Of a stretch of DNA of 64,000 bases, positions 8,922 to 17,106 are shown piece by piece. The translations under genes and the position numbers were made by a program. The DNA comes from Bacteroidota bacterium (GTDB lineage Bacteria > Bacteroidota > Bacteroidia > Bacteroidales > FEN-979): the NCBI GenBank assembly GCA_026391355.1, contig JAPLDH010000015.1, positions 31,916 through 95,915 of the forward strand. The letters run 5' to 3'. How positions within the stretch are numbered: the first letter of the stretch is position 1; the number at the start of each line of letters is the position of its first letter. Below the pieces are notes generated by a model. That model ran no database searches. It was not told the origin of the DNA and was given only the letters and a program-made list of their open reading frames with translations.

Positions 8922-9470
8922 ATGGTTAACACAGAATATACAATAGTTGAACCTCCTGATGGTTATTCTGCGCCTGGTTTTTTTGCAACCAGTATAGATA
9001 AGGTCGTCGGATTAGCCAGGCAAAATTCCATCTGGCCGTTGCCTTTTGCAACATCCTGTTGTGGAGTAGAGTTTATGGCCTTGATGGGGGCTACTTACGA
9101 CCTTGCCCGGTTTGGAGCTGAACGGTTAAGTTTCAGTCCCCGGCAGGCAGATCTGCTAATGGTCATGGGAACCATTGCCAAAAAAATGGCCACGATTGTT
9201 CTGCAGGTATATATCCAGATGGCAGAACCCCGATGGGTACTTGCTATGGGTGCCTGCGCCTCAAGCGGAGGGATCTTTGATACTTACAGTGTTTTGCAGG
9301 GAATCGACAGGATTGTCCCTGTGGATGTTTATGTTCCAGGCTGTCCGCCACGACCTGAACAGGTCATCCAGGGCTTTATGAAAATCCAGGAACTGGTTGG
9401 AAATGAATCAATCCGGAGGAGGTACTCCCCCGAGTATAAGAAACTTCTGGCTCAATACGGAATTGTTTAA
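8922..9470 (+). CDS. nuoB: NADH-quinone oxidoreductase subunit B
   Basis: A 182-residue peripheral-arm subunit that holds the terminal [4Fe-4S] cluster N2, which passes electrons to quinone. The four ligand cysteines are visible: the tandem pair in FATSCCGVEFMALMGA (residues 46-47), one in LAMGACASSGG and one in YVPGCPPRPEQ. The ARFGAERLSFSPRQADLLMV stretch is typical. The start at 8922 follows the G+C-rich palindromic spacer. Confidence 0.97.
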   Translation: MVNTEYTIVEPPDGYSAPGFFATSIDKVVGLARQNSIWPLPFATSCCGVEFMALMGATYDLARFGAERLSFSPRQADLLMVMGTIAKKMATIVLQVYIQMAEPRWVLAMGACASSGGIFDTYSVLQGIDRIVPVDVYVPGCPPRPEQVIQGFMKIQELVGNESIRRRYSPEYKKLLAQYGIV

Positions 9471-9474
9471 TAGT

Positions 9475-9498
9475 CACAGAGGAACAGAGTTAAAGAGA
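9475..9498. repeat. Degenerate octamer tract before nuoC
   Basis: Three 8-nt units (CACAGAGG, AACAGAGT, TAAAGAGA) fill the spacer between nuoB and the nuoC ATG at 9500. It belongs to the same general class as the other 7- and 8-nt word tracts in this window. Confidence 0.5.
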
Positions 9499-9499
9499 T

Positions 9500-9994
9500 A
9501 TGGAAAATAGCCTGATCATCGGGAAGTTAACTAAACGTTTTAGAAATGATATCCTTTTTGTTGATGATTCTTCAGACATGTTGACCGTCACTGTCAGCCA
9601 TGAGGTTATCCATGAGGTTATCCGTTTCCTGATGGATGATGAAACACTGAACTTTAATTTCCTGACGACCCTCTGTGGAATCCATTACCCTGAAAACCCA
9701 TTGCCATTGGGCGTGGTCTATCATATGCATAATTTTTTTCAAAACCGGCGGATCCGGATCAAGACTTTTCTTCCGTTGGAAAACCCATCGGTAAAAAGCA
9801 TAACGGATCTGTTCCAAACGGCCAACTGGATGGAACGTGAAGCATATGATTTTTATGGCATTCTGTTCGAAGGGCATCCTAACCTGAAACGGATCCTGAA
9901 TATGGAAAATATGGATTATTTCCCCATGCGAAAGGAATATCCATTGGAAGATGCTACAAGGAAAGATAAAGATGACCGGTTTTTTGGGAGATAA
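9500..9994 (+). CDS. nuoC: NADH-quinone oxidoreductase subunit C
   Basis: A 164-residue peripheral-arm subunit without cofactor that contacts NuoD and NuoB. The C-terminal signature is present: ANWMEREAYDFYGILFEGHPNLKRIL, followed by MRKEYPLE. In this genome nuoC and nuoD are separate genes, unlike the fused nuoCD of enterobacteria. Its stop codon is one base before the nuoD ATG, which suggests translational coupling. Confidence 0.95.
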   Translation: MENSLIIGKLTKRFRNDILFVDDSSDMLTVTVSHEVIHEVIRFLMDDETLNFNFLTTLCGIHYPENPLPLGVVYHMHNFFQNRRIRIKTFLPLENPSVKSITDLFQTANWMEREAYDFYGILFEGHPNLKRILNMENMDYFPMRKEYPLEDATRKDKDDRFFGR

Positions 9995-9995
9995 A

Positions 9996-11204
9996 ATGGC
10001 GGAAAATCAAAATATCACAATTCAACCTGTCGACTTTGATAAGCGTTATACGACGCTTAACCTTGGCCCTACTCACCCTGCCACGCATGGTATTTTTCAG
10101 AATGTTCTCACGTTGGACGGGGAAAAGGTGATTGAGGCAGAACAGACTATTGGCTATATTCACCGGGCTTTTGAGAAAATCGCTGAACGGCGTCCTTATT
10201 ACCAGATCACACCCCTCACCGACCGGATGAATTATTGTTCATCACCCATCAATAATATCGGGTGGCAAATGACGGTTGAAAAACTCCTGGAGGTGAAGAC
10301 CACAAAACGCATTGATTATATGCGTATTATCATCATGGAGCTTGCAAGGATCACCGATCATCTTGTTTGTACAAGTGTTATTGGGGTGGATAGCGGGGCA
10401 TTTACACCATTTCTTTGGGTAATGCAGGAAAGAGAAAAGGTTTATGAAATCTATGAAGAAATTTGCGGAGCAAGACTTACTACCAATCTTGGCAGGATAG
10501 GTGGATTTGAAAGGGATTTTAATTCATCGGTTTTCAAAAAGATCAGGGATTTCCTTGACCGGATGCCAAAGCTCATGAAAGAGTTTGAGAAACTTTTCCT
10601 CAGGAACCGGATTTTCCTTGACAGGACCGTCAATGTAGGAGCCATTTCTGCCGAAAGGTCCCTCAATTATGGCTTTACCGGTCCTAACCTCAGGGCAACC
10701 GGTGTTGATTATGATGTGCGCGTGGCAAGCCCATACAGTTCATATGATGATTTCAATTTTCTGGTTCCTGTCGGAACTCATGGTGATACGTATGACCGGT
10801 TCTCTGTCAGGATAGAGGAGATTCACCAGAGTCTCAACCTGATCAGGAATGCCCTTGATAACCTGCCTGCAGGAAAGTATCATCTTGATATTCCCGAATT
10901 CTACCTGCCGCCAAAGGAGGATGTTTACAGTAAAATGGAAGCCCTGATCTGGCATTTCAAGATTGTGATGGGGGAAATCGAGGTTCCTGCAGGTGAAGTA
11001 TATCATTCGGTGGAGGGAGGCAATGGTGAACTGGGTTTCTATCTGGTTAGCGACGGTGGGCGCAGCCCTTACCGGCTTCATTTCCGGAGGCCTTGCTTTA
11101 TCTATTACCAGGCTTACCCCGAATTGATCAAAGGCGGAGTATTGTCAGATGCAATTCTGACATTAAGCAGTTTGAATGTGATTGCCGGGGAACTGGACGC
11201 ATAA
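9996..11204 (+). CDS. nuoD: NADH-quinone oxidoreductase subunit D
   Basis: A 402-residue 49-kDa-type subunit that forms the quinone-binding site with NuoB. Signatures are LGPTHPATHG at the N-terminus (the His pair near quinone), IGYIHRAFEKIAERRPYYQ, DRMNYCSSP and the C-terminal SLNVIAGELDA. I chose the ATG at 9996, directly after the nuoC stop, because the frame upstream of it overlaps nuoC and lacks conserved residues. Confidence 0.96.
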   Translation: MAENQNITIQPVDFDKRYTTLNLGPTHPATHGIFQNVLTLDGEKVIEAEQTIGYIHRAFEKIAERRPYYQITPLTDRMNYCSSPINNIGWQMTVEKLLEVKTTKRIDYMRIIIMELARITDHLVCTSVIGVDSGAFTPFLWVMQEREKVYEIYEEICGARLTTNLGRIGGFERDFNSSVFKKIRDFLDRMPKLMKEFEKLFLRNRIFLDRTVNVGAISAERSLNYGFTGPNLRATGVDYDVRVASPYSSYDDFNFLVPVGTHGDTYDRFSVRIEEIHQSLNLIRNALDNLPAGKYHLDIPEFYLPPKEDVYSKMEALIWHFKIVMGEIEVPAGEVYHSVEGGNGELGFYLVSDGGRSPYRLHFRRPCFIYYQAYPELIKGGVLSDAILTLSSLNVIAGELDA

Positions 11205-11206
11205 GT

Positions 11207-11238
11207 AATTAAAAATTAAAGATTAAAAATTACGAATT
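11207..11238. repeat. Heptamer tract between nuoD and nuoE
   Basis: Four and a half 7-nt units of the AATTAAA type (AATTAAA, AATTAAA, GATTAAA, AATTACG, AATT) fill most of the 42-nt spacer. Confidence 0.6.
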
Positions 11239-11246
11239 GGTTTTAG

Positions 11247-11813
11247 ATGATAAATCATCATTTATATAAGAAAGAGGGTGTTAATGTAGCTTTTTCATCG
11301 AAAATATTGGAGAAGGTGCGGTTAATTATCAAACGCTATCCTGATGGGAAACAGAAATCTGCGCTACTCCCCATCCTGCATATCGCCCAGGAAGAGTCAG
11401 GGGGTTACCTGAATGTGGAGATCATGGATTATGTAGCTTCTTTATTAGAAATTCAACCGATAGAAGTTTACGAAGTTGCCACTTTTTATACTATGTTCAA
11501 CCTGGAAAAAACAGGAACTTATCTGATCGAGGTTTGCAGAACGGGTCCATGTGCCATAAGCGGGGGTGAGCACATCCTTGATTATCTGGAGAAAAAGCTG
11601 AACATAAAAACAGGGGAAACAACTTCTGACGGACTGTTCACCCTGAAGACTACCGAATGTTTGGGCGCTTGCGGCAATGCGCCAGTTATGCAGGTGAACA
11701 CCGAATATTATGAGTTTTTATCAAACGAAAAAATTGACCTGATCCTCGACACACTGAAGAAAATGGCAAACGGGAATAAACCTGAAGGTTCGCGATGGGT
11801 CGAAAAATTCTGA
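11247..11813 (+). CDS. nuoE: NADH-quinone oxidoreductase subunit E
   Basis: A 188-residue thioredoxin-like [2Fe-2S] subunit (24-kDa type) that carries cluster N1a of the NADH dehydrogenase module. The four Cys ligands are in VCRTGPC and TECLGACGNAPVM. The helical N-terminus (PILHIAQEESGGYLN, YEVATFYTMFNLE) is typical. The first residues MINHHLYKKEGVNV are not conserved, so a later start is possible. The 3' end overlaps nuoF by 19 nt. Confidence 0.94.
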   Translation: MINHHLYKKEGVNVAFSSKILEKVRLIIKRYPDGKQKSALLPILHIAQEESGGYLNVEIMDYVASLLEIQPIEVYEVATFYTMFNLEKTGTYLIEVCRTGPCAISGGEHILDYLEKKLNIKTGETTSDGLFTLKTTECLGACGNAPVMQVNTEYYEFLSNEKIDLILDTLKKMANGNKPEGSRWVEKF

Positions 11814-13150
11814 CCGGGTTGGTAACCGTTCCGGGTATCCGGAGTTTCCCTGTTTACAGGGGAGAAGGTGGCTATATGTCCGTTGAGAAAGCCCTTTGTG
11901 AGATGACCCCAATCGATATAATCAAGGAGGTCACAAAATCAGGGTTACGGGGAAGGGGTGGCGCCGGTTTCCCTACCGGGTTGAAATGGAGTTTTCTTGA
12001 CCGTAAACCTGACAAACCCCATTACCTGGTTTGCAATGCGGATGAAAGTGAGCCGGGAACATTCAAGGATCGTTTCCTGATGGAGAATATGCCACATCTG
12101 CTCATCGAGGGACTCATCATTTCAAGCTTTGCATTGGGGGCCAATACCTGCTATATATATGTTCGTGGAGAATTCAAATACATCATCGGCTTACTGAATA
12201 AAGCCATCCGTGAAGCATATGAGAATAAATTTCTGGGTGAAAACATCCTGGGAACAGGTTATTCACTCGATATCTTTGTTCACCCCGGGGCAGGGGCCTA
12301 TATCTGTGGAGAAGAGACGGCATTGCTGGAGTCGTTGAAAGGAAAACGCGGAAATCCACGTATTAAGCCTCCATTCCCTGCCTACAAGGGATTATATGAT
12401 TGCCCCACCGTCGTAAATAACGTGGAAACCATTGCCACTGTCGGTCCAATAATCATAATGGGAGGGGAAGAATATGCTAGTATCGGGAAAGGAAAAAGTA
12501 CCGGGACAAAGCTGATCTCGGCCTGCGGAAATATAAATAACCCAGGTGTTTATGAAATTGAACTTGGATTACCGGTGGAAGATTTCATCTATTCACAGGA
12601 ATATTGTGGTGGCATCCGGGATGGAAAACGCTTGAAAGCAGTGGTTGCAGGAGGATCTTCTGTACCTGTATTGCCAGCCGATCTTATTCTTTCAACACCC
12701 CAGGGACAGAAACGTCTCATAACCTTTGAATCGATGCAGGAGGGTGGATTCGACAGTGGCACAATGCTCGGATCAGGAGGATTCATCGTATATAATGAAG
12801 ATCAGTGCATGGTGAGGAACACATGGAATTTTACGAGATTTTACCGGCATGAATCCTGCGGACAATGTTCCCCATGCCGCGAAGGGACAGGATGGATGGA
12901 GAAGGTTCTGTACAGGATTGAGCATGGGAAAGGAAAAGTCTCAGATATAGACTTGCTGGTCAGTGTTGCAAACAAGATAGAAGGGAATACAATATGTCCG
13001 CTGGGAGATGCGGCAGCATGGCCTGTTGCAAGCGCTATCCGCCATTTTCGTCATGAATTCGAATATCACATTGAACATCCGGAGATTTGCAATAGAATGG
13101 ATCATGGGAAGCTGATCGAGCAACCGGCAGCCAGTATAAAATATCGTTAA
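11795..13150 (+). CDS. nuoF: NADH-quinone oxidoreductase subunit F
   Basis: The 451-residue 51-kDa-type subunit that binds NADH and FMN and carries cluster N3. The NADH-binding glycine loop is [17 protein letters not shown], the FMN loop is [14 protein letters not shown], and [17 protein letters not shown] follows. The N3 ligands are in [16 protein letters not shown] plus a downstream Cys in [13 protein letters not shown]. Length is normal. The start overlaps nuoE and the stop abuts nuoG. Confidence 0.96.
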   Translation: MGRKILTGLVTVPGIRSFPVYRGEGGYMSVEKALCEMTPIDIIKEVTKSGLRGRGGAGFPTGLKWSFLDRKPDKPHYLVCNADESEPGTFKDRFLMENMPHLLIEGLIISSFALGANTCYIYVRGEFKYIIGLLNKAIREAYENKFLGENILGTGYSLDIFVHPGAGAYICGEETALLESLKGKRGNPRIKPPFPAYKGLYDCPTVVNNVETIATVGPIIIMGGEEYASIGKGKSTGTKLISACGNINNPGVYEIELGLPVEDFIYSQEYCGGIRDGKRLKAVVAGGSSVPVLPADLILSTPQGQKRLITFESMQEGGFDSGTMLGSGGFIVYNEDQCMVRNTWNFTRFYRHESCGQCSPCREGTGWMEKVLYRIEHGKGKVSDIDLLVSVANKIEGNTICPLGDAAAWPVASAIRHFRHEFEYHIEHPEICNRMDHGKLIEQPAASIKYR

Positions 13151-14086
13151 ATGGTAAAAGTAACAATCGACAATATCAGCATCGAAGTCGAGGACGGCAC
13201 CATGATCCTTGAAGCTGCCCGGAAAATCGGAGGGAAGATCGTGCCTCCGGCAATGTGCTATTATTCGAAACTCAAAAAAACAGGGGGTAAATGCCGTACT
13301 TGCCTGGTTAAGGTTGCGGAATCTTCATCCAGAGATCCTCGTCCGATGCCCAAACTGGTTGCATCGTGTTCAACCCCTGTTCAGGATGGAATGGTCGTTC
13401 AGAACATAACTTCAAAAGAGGTGCTCGATGCCAGGAAAGCCATCGTTGAGTTTCTGCTTATCAACCACCCGCTCGATTGTCCGGTCTGTGACCAGGCCGG
13501 TGAATGTGACCTGCAGGATCTCAGTTTTTTGCATGGAGTGATGGCTACGAGATATGAGGAAGGGCGAAGGGAATACCCCGCGATCGATATCGGTTCATAC
13601 ATCAAGCTCCATATGAACCGCTGTATTCATTGTTACCGTTGTGTTTTCGTTGCAGACCAACTGACAGATCAGCGGGTTCATGGAATGTTTTACCGCAGCG
13701 ACTCAATGGAGATCAGTACTTATATTCAGAATGTCGTTGACAATGATTTCTCCGGAAATGTAATCGATGCTTGTCCTGTCGGAGCGCTCACCGACCGCAC
13801 ATTCCGCTTCAAAAGCCGGGTCTGGTTCCTTAAACCAATTGACGCACATCGGGAATGTAACAAATGTTGCGGTAAGGTAACTGCCTGGATGTTCGGTAAT
13901 GAGATATACCGTATCACAGGACGAAAAGATCAATGGGGGGAAGTTGAAGAGTTTATCTGCAACGAATGCAGGTTTGAAAGGAAAGAGATAAAGGACTGGT
14001 TCATTGAAGGCCCGCGTAAGATAAAACGGCAGTCAGTAATTTCGGCTAATAAATACGAAAAACTGTTAAAACCAAATCAAAAATAA
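13151..14086 (+). CDS. nuoG: NADH-quinone oxidoreductase subunit G, short form
   Basis: A 311-residue iron-sulfur subunit. Ligands for the N-terminal [2Fe-2S] cluster are C36, C48, C51 and C73. The N5 motif HPLDCPVCDQAGECDLQ carries the His ligand. A [4Fe-4S] site follows in MNRCIHCYRC plus DACPVGAL. A last Cys-rich unit, ECNKCCGKV with EEFICNECRF, could hold another cluster. The long molybdopterin-oxidoreductase domain of classical NuoG (700-900 residues) is absent. Short NuoG is, to my knowledge, usual in Bacteroidota, so I read this as lineage-typical rather than truncated. Confidence 0.92.
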   Translation: MVKVTIDNISIEVEDGTMILEAARKIGGKIVPPAMCYYSKLKKTGGKCRTCLVKVAESSSRDPRPMPKLVASCSTPVQDGMVVQNITSKEVLDARKAIVEFLLINHPLDCPVCDQAGECDLQDLSFLHGVMATRYEEGRREYPAIDIGSYIKLHMNRCIHCYRCVFVADQLTDQRVHGMFYRSDSMEISTYIQNVVDNDFSGNVIDACPVGALTDRTFRFKSRVWFLKPIDAHRECNKCCGKVTAWMFGNEIYRITGRKDQWGEVEEFICNECRFERKEIKDWFIEGPRKIKRQSVISANKYEKLLKPNQK

Positions 14087-14087
14087 A

Positions 14088-14122
14088 ATTTGATTTTTGC
14101 ATTTTTCATTTTGATTTTTGAA
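14088..14122. repeat. Heptamer tract between nuoG and nuoH
   Basis: Five 7-nt units of the TTTTGAT type (ATTTGAT, TTTTGCA, TTTTTCA, TTTTGAT, TTTTGAA) fill the spacer. The possible TTG start of nuoH at 14118 falls in it, which is one reason to prefer the ATG at 14133. Confidence 0.6.
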
Positions 14123-14132
14123 TTATTCTGGC

Positions 14133-15152
14133 ATGACCATTTTCATAATATATAAAGTCTTTCTCTGTTCAGTAATCCTGATCCTGAGCCTGCTGGTCGC
14201 CATGTATTCCACCCTCATCGAACGGAAAGTCGCAGCTTTTTTGCAGGACAGGATAGGGCCGGATAGGGCCGGGCCATTTGGACTGTTGCAACCCCTTGCC
14301 GATGGTATCAAACTCTTTTTCAAGGAGGAATTTATGCCCAATACAGCGGATAAGTTCCTCTATATCCTTGGCCCGTCGCTCACCATGCTGATCGCTTTGC
14401 TGACCAGTGCGGTAATACCCTGGAGCATACCAGTTATTATCGGCGGCAAAATATACCCCTTGCAGGTAGCCGACATCAATATCGGGATCTTATACATCTT
14501 CGCTATTGTATCGATGGGTGTTTACGGGATCATGATCGGAGGATGGGCATCCAATAATAAATATGCTTTGCTGGGCGCTGTGCGCGCTTCTTCCCAGATG
14601 ATCAGCTATGAACTGGCCATGGGACTTTCAATTATCTCACTGGCAATGATGACCGGTTCTTTGAGCCTGAAGGATATTGTAGAACAGCAACAGGGTTTTC
14701 ACTGGAACATTTTTTATCAACCCCTCGCATTCCTCATCTTCCTGGTTTGTGCTTTTGCTGAAACTAACCGCTCCCCCTTTGATTTGCCTGAATGTGAAAC
14801 AGAACTGGTGGGCGGATATCATACCGAGTATAGCAGTATGAAGCTCGGCTTTTACCTGTTTGCAGAATATGTGAACATGTTCGTGTCAGGAGCAATAATG
14901 GCCACTCTCTTTTTTGGCGGATATCATTTCCCTTTCGTTGACAAACTGGGGTTGTCAAACAATACATTGGCAGTTGTCGGATTTTTCATCCTTTTTACAA
15001 AGATTACCTTTTTTGGGTTTTTATTCATGTGGATAAGATGGACACTGCCCCGGTTCCGTTTCGACCAGCTTATGCGTTTGGGCTGGAAAGCATTGATACC
15101 GTTGGCAATATTGAATATCCTGATAACAGGAATTGTAATACTGGTGAGATAA
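14133..15152 (+). CDS. nuoH: NADH-quinone oxidoreductase subunit H
   Basis: A membrane subunit of 339 residues (from the ATG at 14133) that joins the two arms and lines the quinone cavity. Conserved stretches include YSTLIERKVAAFLQDRIGPDRAGPFGLLQPLADGIKL, GWASNNKYALLGAVRASSQMISYELAMG and FAETNRSPFDLPECETELV (the charged loop near quinone). About eight hydrophobic segments are visible. The alternative TTG start at 14118 lies inside a heptamer tract. The long CAx-free C-terminus is normal. Confidence 0.95.
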   Translation: MTIFIIYKVFLCSVILILSLLVAMYSTLIERKVAAFLQDRIGPDRAGPFGLLQPLADGIKLFFKEEFMPNTADKFLYILGPSLTMLIALLTSAVIPWSIPVIIGGKIYPLQVADINIGILYIFAIVSMGVYGIMIGGWASNNKYALLGAVRASSQMISYELAMGLSIISLAMMTGSLSLKDIVEQQQGFHWNIFYQPLAFLIFLVCAFAETNRSPFDLPECETELVGGYHTEYSSMKLGFYLFAEYVNMFVSGAIMATLFFGGYHFPFVDKLGLSNNTLAVVGFFILFTKITFFGFLFMWIRWTLPRFRFDQLMRLGWKALIPLAILNILITGIVILVR

Positions 15153-15156
15153 AATA

Positions 15157-15732
15157 ATGGAATCATTAAGTAACAGATCGAAAGTTGTTTCCAACCGGAA
15201 AATGAATTTGTGGGAAAAGATCTATCTTCCTGCAGTCATTATCGGGTTATCGGTCACAATCAAACATCTGTTCAAAAAGAAAGTGACCATTCGTTTTCCC
15301 GAAGAAACACGTAAATTCTCTGATATTTACCGCGGGAAGCATGTATTAAAACGGGATGATGAAGGGCGTGAACGGTGCACTGCCTGCGGACTGTGTGCTA
15401 TTGCCTGTCCTGCCGAAGCCATTATTATGGTGGCTGCTGAGCGCAAACCGGGAGAAGAGAATCTTTACAGGGAAGAAAAATATGCCGCAATCTATGAGAT
15501 CGATATGATTCGTTGTATTTTCTGCGGATTATGCGAAGAAGCCTGTCCCAAGGAGGCAATATTCCTGACAAAAGAGCTTGTACCTTCAGAATATGAACGG
15601 GAGCGTTTTAAATATGGAAAAGATATTTTGCTTGAACCTGTTGATCCCGGGAAAAGGATCGATATCTCAAAAAGGCAGACAAAAGAAGTTCTGGAATTTA
15701 AAAAAGATAAATCCAAGAGACACAACAAATAA
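15157..15732 (+). CDS. nuoI: NADH-quinone oxidoreductase subunit I
   Basis: A 191-residue ferredoxin-like subunit with two [4Fe-4S] sites (N6a and N6b). The motifs are CTACGLCAIACPAEAI and CIFCGLCEEACPKEAI, both with the full CxxCxxCxxxCP pattern. An amphipathic N-terminal helix (KIYLPAVIIGLSVTIKHL) docks it to the membrane arm. The Lys-rich C-terminal tail of about 40 residues is not conserved. Confidence 0.96.
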   Translation: MESLSNRSKVVSNRKMNLWEKIYLPAVIIGLSVTIKHLFKKKVTIRFPEETRKFSDIYRGKHVLKRDDEGRERCTACGLCAIACPAEAIIMVAAERKPGEENLYREEKYAAIYEIDMIRCIFCGLCEEACPKEAIFLTKELVPSEYERERFKYGKDILLEPVDPGKRIDISKRQTKEVLEFKKDKSKRHNK

Positions 15733-15738
15733 TAACAG

Positions 15739-16239
15739 ATGATCACCCGCTATCTTTTTTATTTTCTTTCGATTCTGGCCCTGTACAGCGCCATTATGAT
15801 GCTTATCTCGCGACGGCAGATACACAGCGTACTCTATCTGACGCTTGCATTTTTCGCGATCGGTGGGCATTATATCCTTTTAAATGCCCAGTTCCTTGCC
15901 GTAGTGCATATTATTGTATATGCAGGCGCCATCATGGTTTTGTTTCTTTTTACAGTCATGCTGCTAAACCTCAACACGGAACAAAAATCTCCCAAAAAGA
16001 TGTCTGCGAAGATAGGAGCCATCGTTTCGGGAGGGATGCTTATGATCGTATTGATCGCAATTCTAAGAACCTATGATATCTCTATGACCCATGATCCTGA
16101 CCTGACCCAGATAGGCCTTATCAAGAACCTGGGTAAAGTACTGTATGAAGATTATTTATTACCGTTTGAAATATCGTCGGTGCTGTTCCTGACAGCAATG
16201 GTGGGAGCCGTTTTACTTGGGAAGAAGGAGCAGATTTAA
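15739..16239 (+). CDS. nuoJ: NADH-quinone oxidoreductase subunit J
   Basis: A 166-residue membrane subunit with five hydrophobic helices. The signature HSVLYLTLAFFAIGGHYILLNAQFLAVVHIIVYAGAIMVLFLFTVMLLN covers TM2 and TM3, including the pi-bulge region that moves during coupling. A less conserved loop (residues 85-130) precedes the last helix. The gene is followed by an inserted four-helix-bundle gene rather than nuoK directly. Confidence 0.94.
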   Translation: MITRYLFYFLSILALYSAIMMLISRRQIHSVLYLTLAFFAIGGHYILLNAQFLAVVHIIVYAGAIMVLFLFTVMLLNLNTEQKSPKKMSAKIGAIVSGGMLMIVLIAILRTYDISMTHDPDLTQIGLIKNLGKVLYEDYLLPFEISSVLFLTAMVGAVLLGKKEQI

Positions 16240-16246
16240 AGGGATT

Positions 16247-16288
16247 GAATATCGAATATTGATCAACGAAGTTTGAATTTTGAACGAA
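16247..16288 (+). repeat. Left heptamer tract flanking the inserted IVP gene
   Basis: Six 7-nt units beginning GAA or GAT (GAATATC, GAATATT, GATCAAC and so on). The first 32 nt match the reverse complement of the tract at 16709-16740 with about five mismatches. A further partial copy (GAATATTGATCAACGAA) lies at 16301-16317 just before the gene start. Confidence 0.75.
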
Positions 16289-16317
16289 AAAAAGAATAGA
16301 GAATATTGATCAACGAA

Positions 16318-16701
16318 ATGGGAAGTATGAATAATAATAGAAAATATGATCTTGAAGAAAGGCTGGTGAAGTTCTCTGTGTTAATCATTTCCCTGGTGGA
16401 AAGTTTACCGGATAATCTTCCCGGAAAATATCTCGCAGGTCAAATTACCCGTTCAGGCTTATCTCCTGCACTTAATTATGGTGAAGCGAAAAGTGCAGAA
16501 TCAACCAATGATTTTATACATAAAATGAAAGTTTCATTAAAGGAATTACGTGAAACATATGTCAGTTTACTTATTATCAAAGAAAAACCTTTGACAAAAA
16601 AGATGGAATTATTACAATCTTGTTTAATAGAATGTAATGAATTGATTTCCATTTTTGTAAAAAGCATTCAAACCGCAGAGAAACATAGAAATAACAAATA
16701 A
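16318..16701 (+). CDS. Four-helix bundle protein (IVP/S23 family)
   Basis: A 127-residue helical protein. The family pattern is clear: KYDLEERLVKFSVLIISLVE, then GQITRSGLSPALNYGEAKSAES, NDFIHKMKVSLKELRETYVSL and a final helix. Relatives are encoded in 23S rRNA intervening sequences, and the fold is shared with the Avd accessory protein of diversity-generating retroelements. The cellular role is not established. It sits inside the nuo operon between nuoJ and nuoK, framed by inverted heptamer tracts, so it looks like an inserted cassette. The ATG at 16318 or 16327 is the start; the TTG at 16306 lies in the repeat. Confidence 0.87.
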   Translation: MGSMNNNRKYDLEERLVKFSVLIISLVESLPDNLPGKYLAGQITRSGLSPALNYGEAKSAESTNDFIHKMKVSLKELRETYVSLLIIKEKPLTKKMELLQSCLIECNELISIFVKSIQTAEKHRNNK

Positions 16702-16704
16702 CTT

Positions 16705-16740
16705 CAGACTTCAAGATTCGTTGTTCAATATTCAATATTC
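16705..16740 (-). repeat. Right heptamer tract flanking the inserted IVP gene
   Basis: Read on the minus strand, it is a run of GAA-initial heptamers (GAATATT, GAATATT, GAACAAC, GAATCTT, GAAGTCT). It mirrors the left tract at 16247-16288, giving the inserted gene imperfect terminal inverted repeats. Confidence 0.75.
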
Positions 16741-16749
16741 TTCTAAATA

Positions 16750-17070
16750 ATGGTCCAAAACTTAAACTATATCCCAATCCACGACTACCTGATCTTCTGC
16801 TCAGCGCTTTTTTGCATTGGTGTGACCGGTGTGCTGATAAAACGCAATGCACTGGTGATCCTGATGTCGATTGAATTGATGGTAAATTCGATAAATCTTT
16901 TACTTGCTGCGTTCTCGGCGTATACAAACGATCCTGCAGGTCAGATCTTTGTGTTCTTTATCATGGTGGTTGCAGCGGCAGAAGTCGCTGTCGGACTTGC
17001 CATCATTGTGGTGATATTCAGGACGACACATTCTATTGATATTGATGTCCTTAATAAACTAAAATGGTAA
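16750..17070 (+). CDS. nuoK: NADH-quinone oxidoreductase subunit K
   Basis: A 106-residue membrane subunit with three helices. IPIHDYLIFCSALFCIGVTGVLIKRNALVILMSIELMVNSINLLL carries the conserved Glu of TM2 (in MSIELM). VVAAAEVAVGLAIIVVIFR carries the second conserved Glu in TM3, and both act in proton transfer. The inserted IVP gene and its repeats lie just upstream, so it depends on read-through across them or on a local promoter I cannot see. Confidence 0.95.
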   Translation: MVQNLNYIPIHDYLIFCSALFCIGVTGVLIKRNALVILMSIELMVNSINLLLAAFSAYTNDPAGQIFVFFIMVVAAAEVAVGLAIIVVIFRTTHSIDIDVLNKLKW

Positions 17071-17106
17071 AATAAATTCAATTATTTTTAACAGAATACT
17101 TAAATA

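Noticed and set aside
13151..14086. NuoG considered truncated or frameshifted
   Set aside because: The stop is followed at once by a normal spacer and nuoH, no Mo-domain remnants are visible, and short NuoG is usual in this phylum.
16306..16318. TTG start for the IVP gene
   Set aside because: The TTG lies in the flanking heptamer repeat; an ATG follows 12 nt later in frame and fits the family N-terminus.
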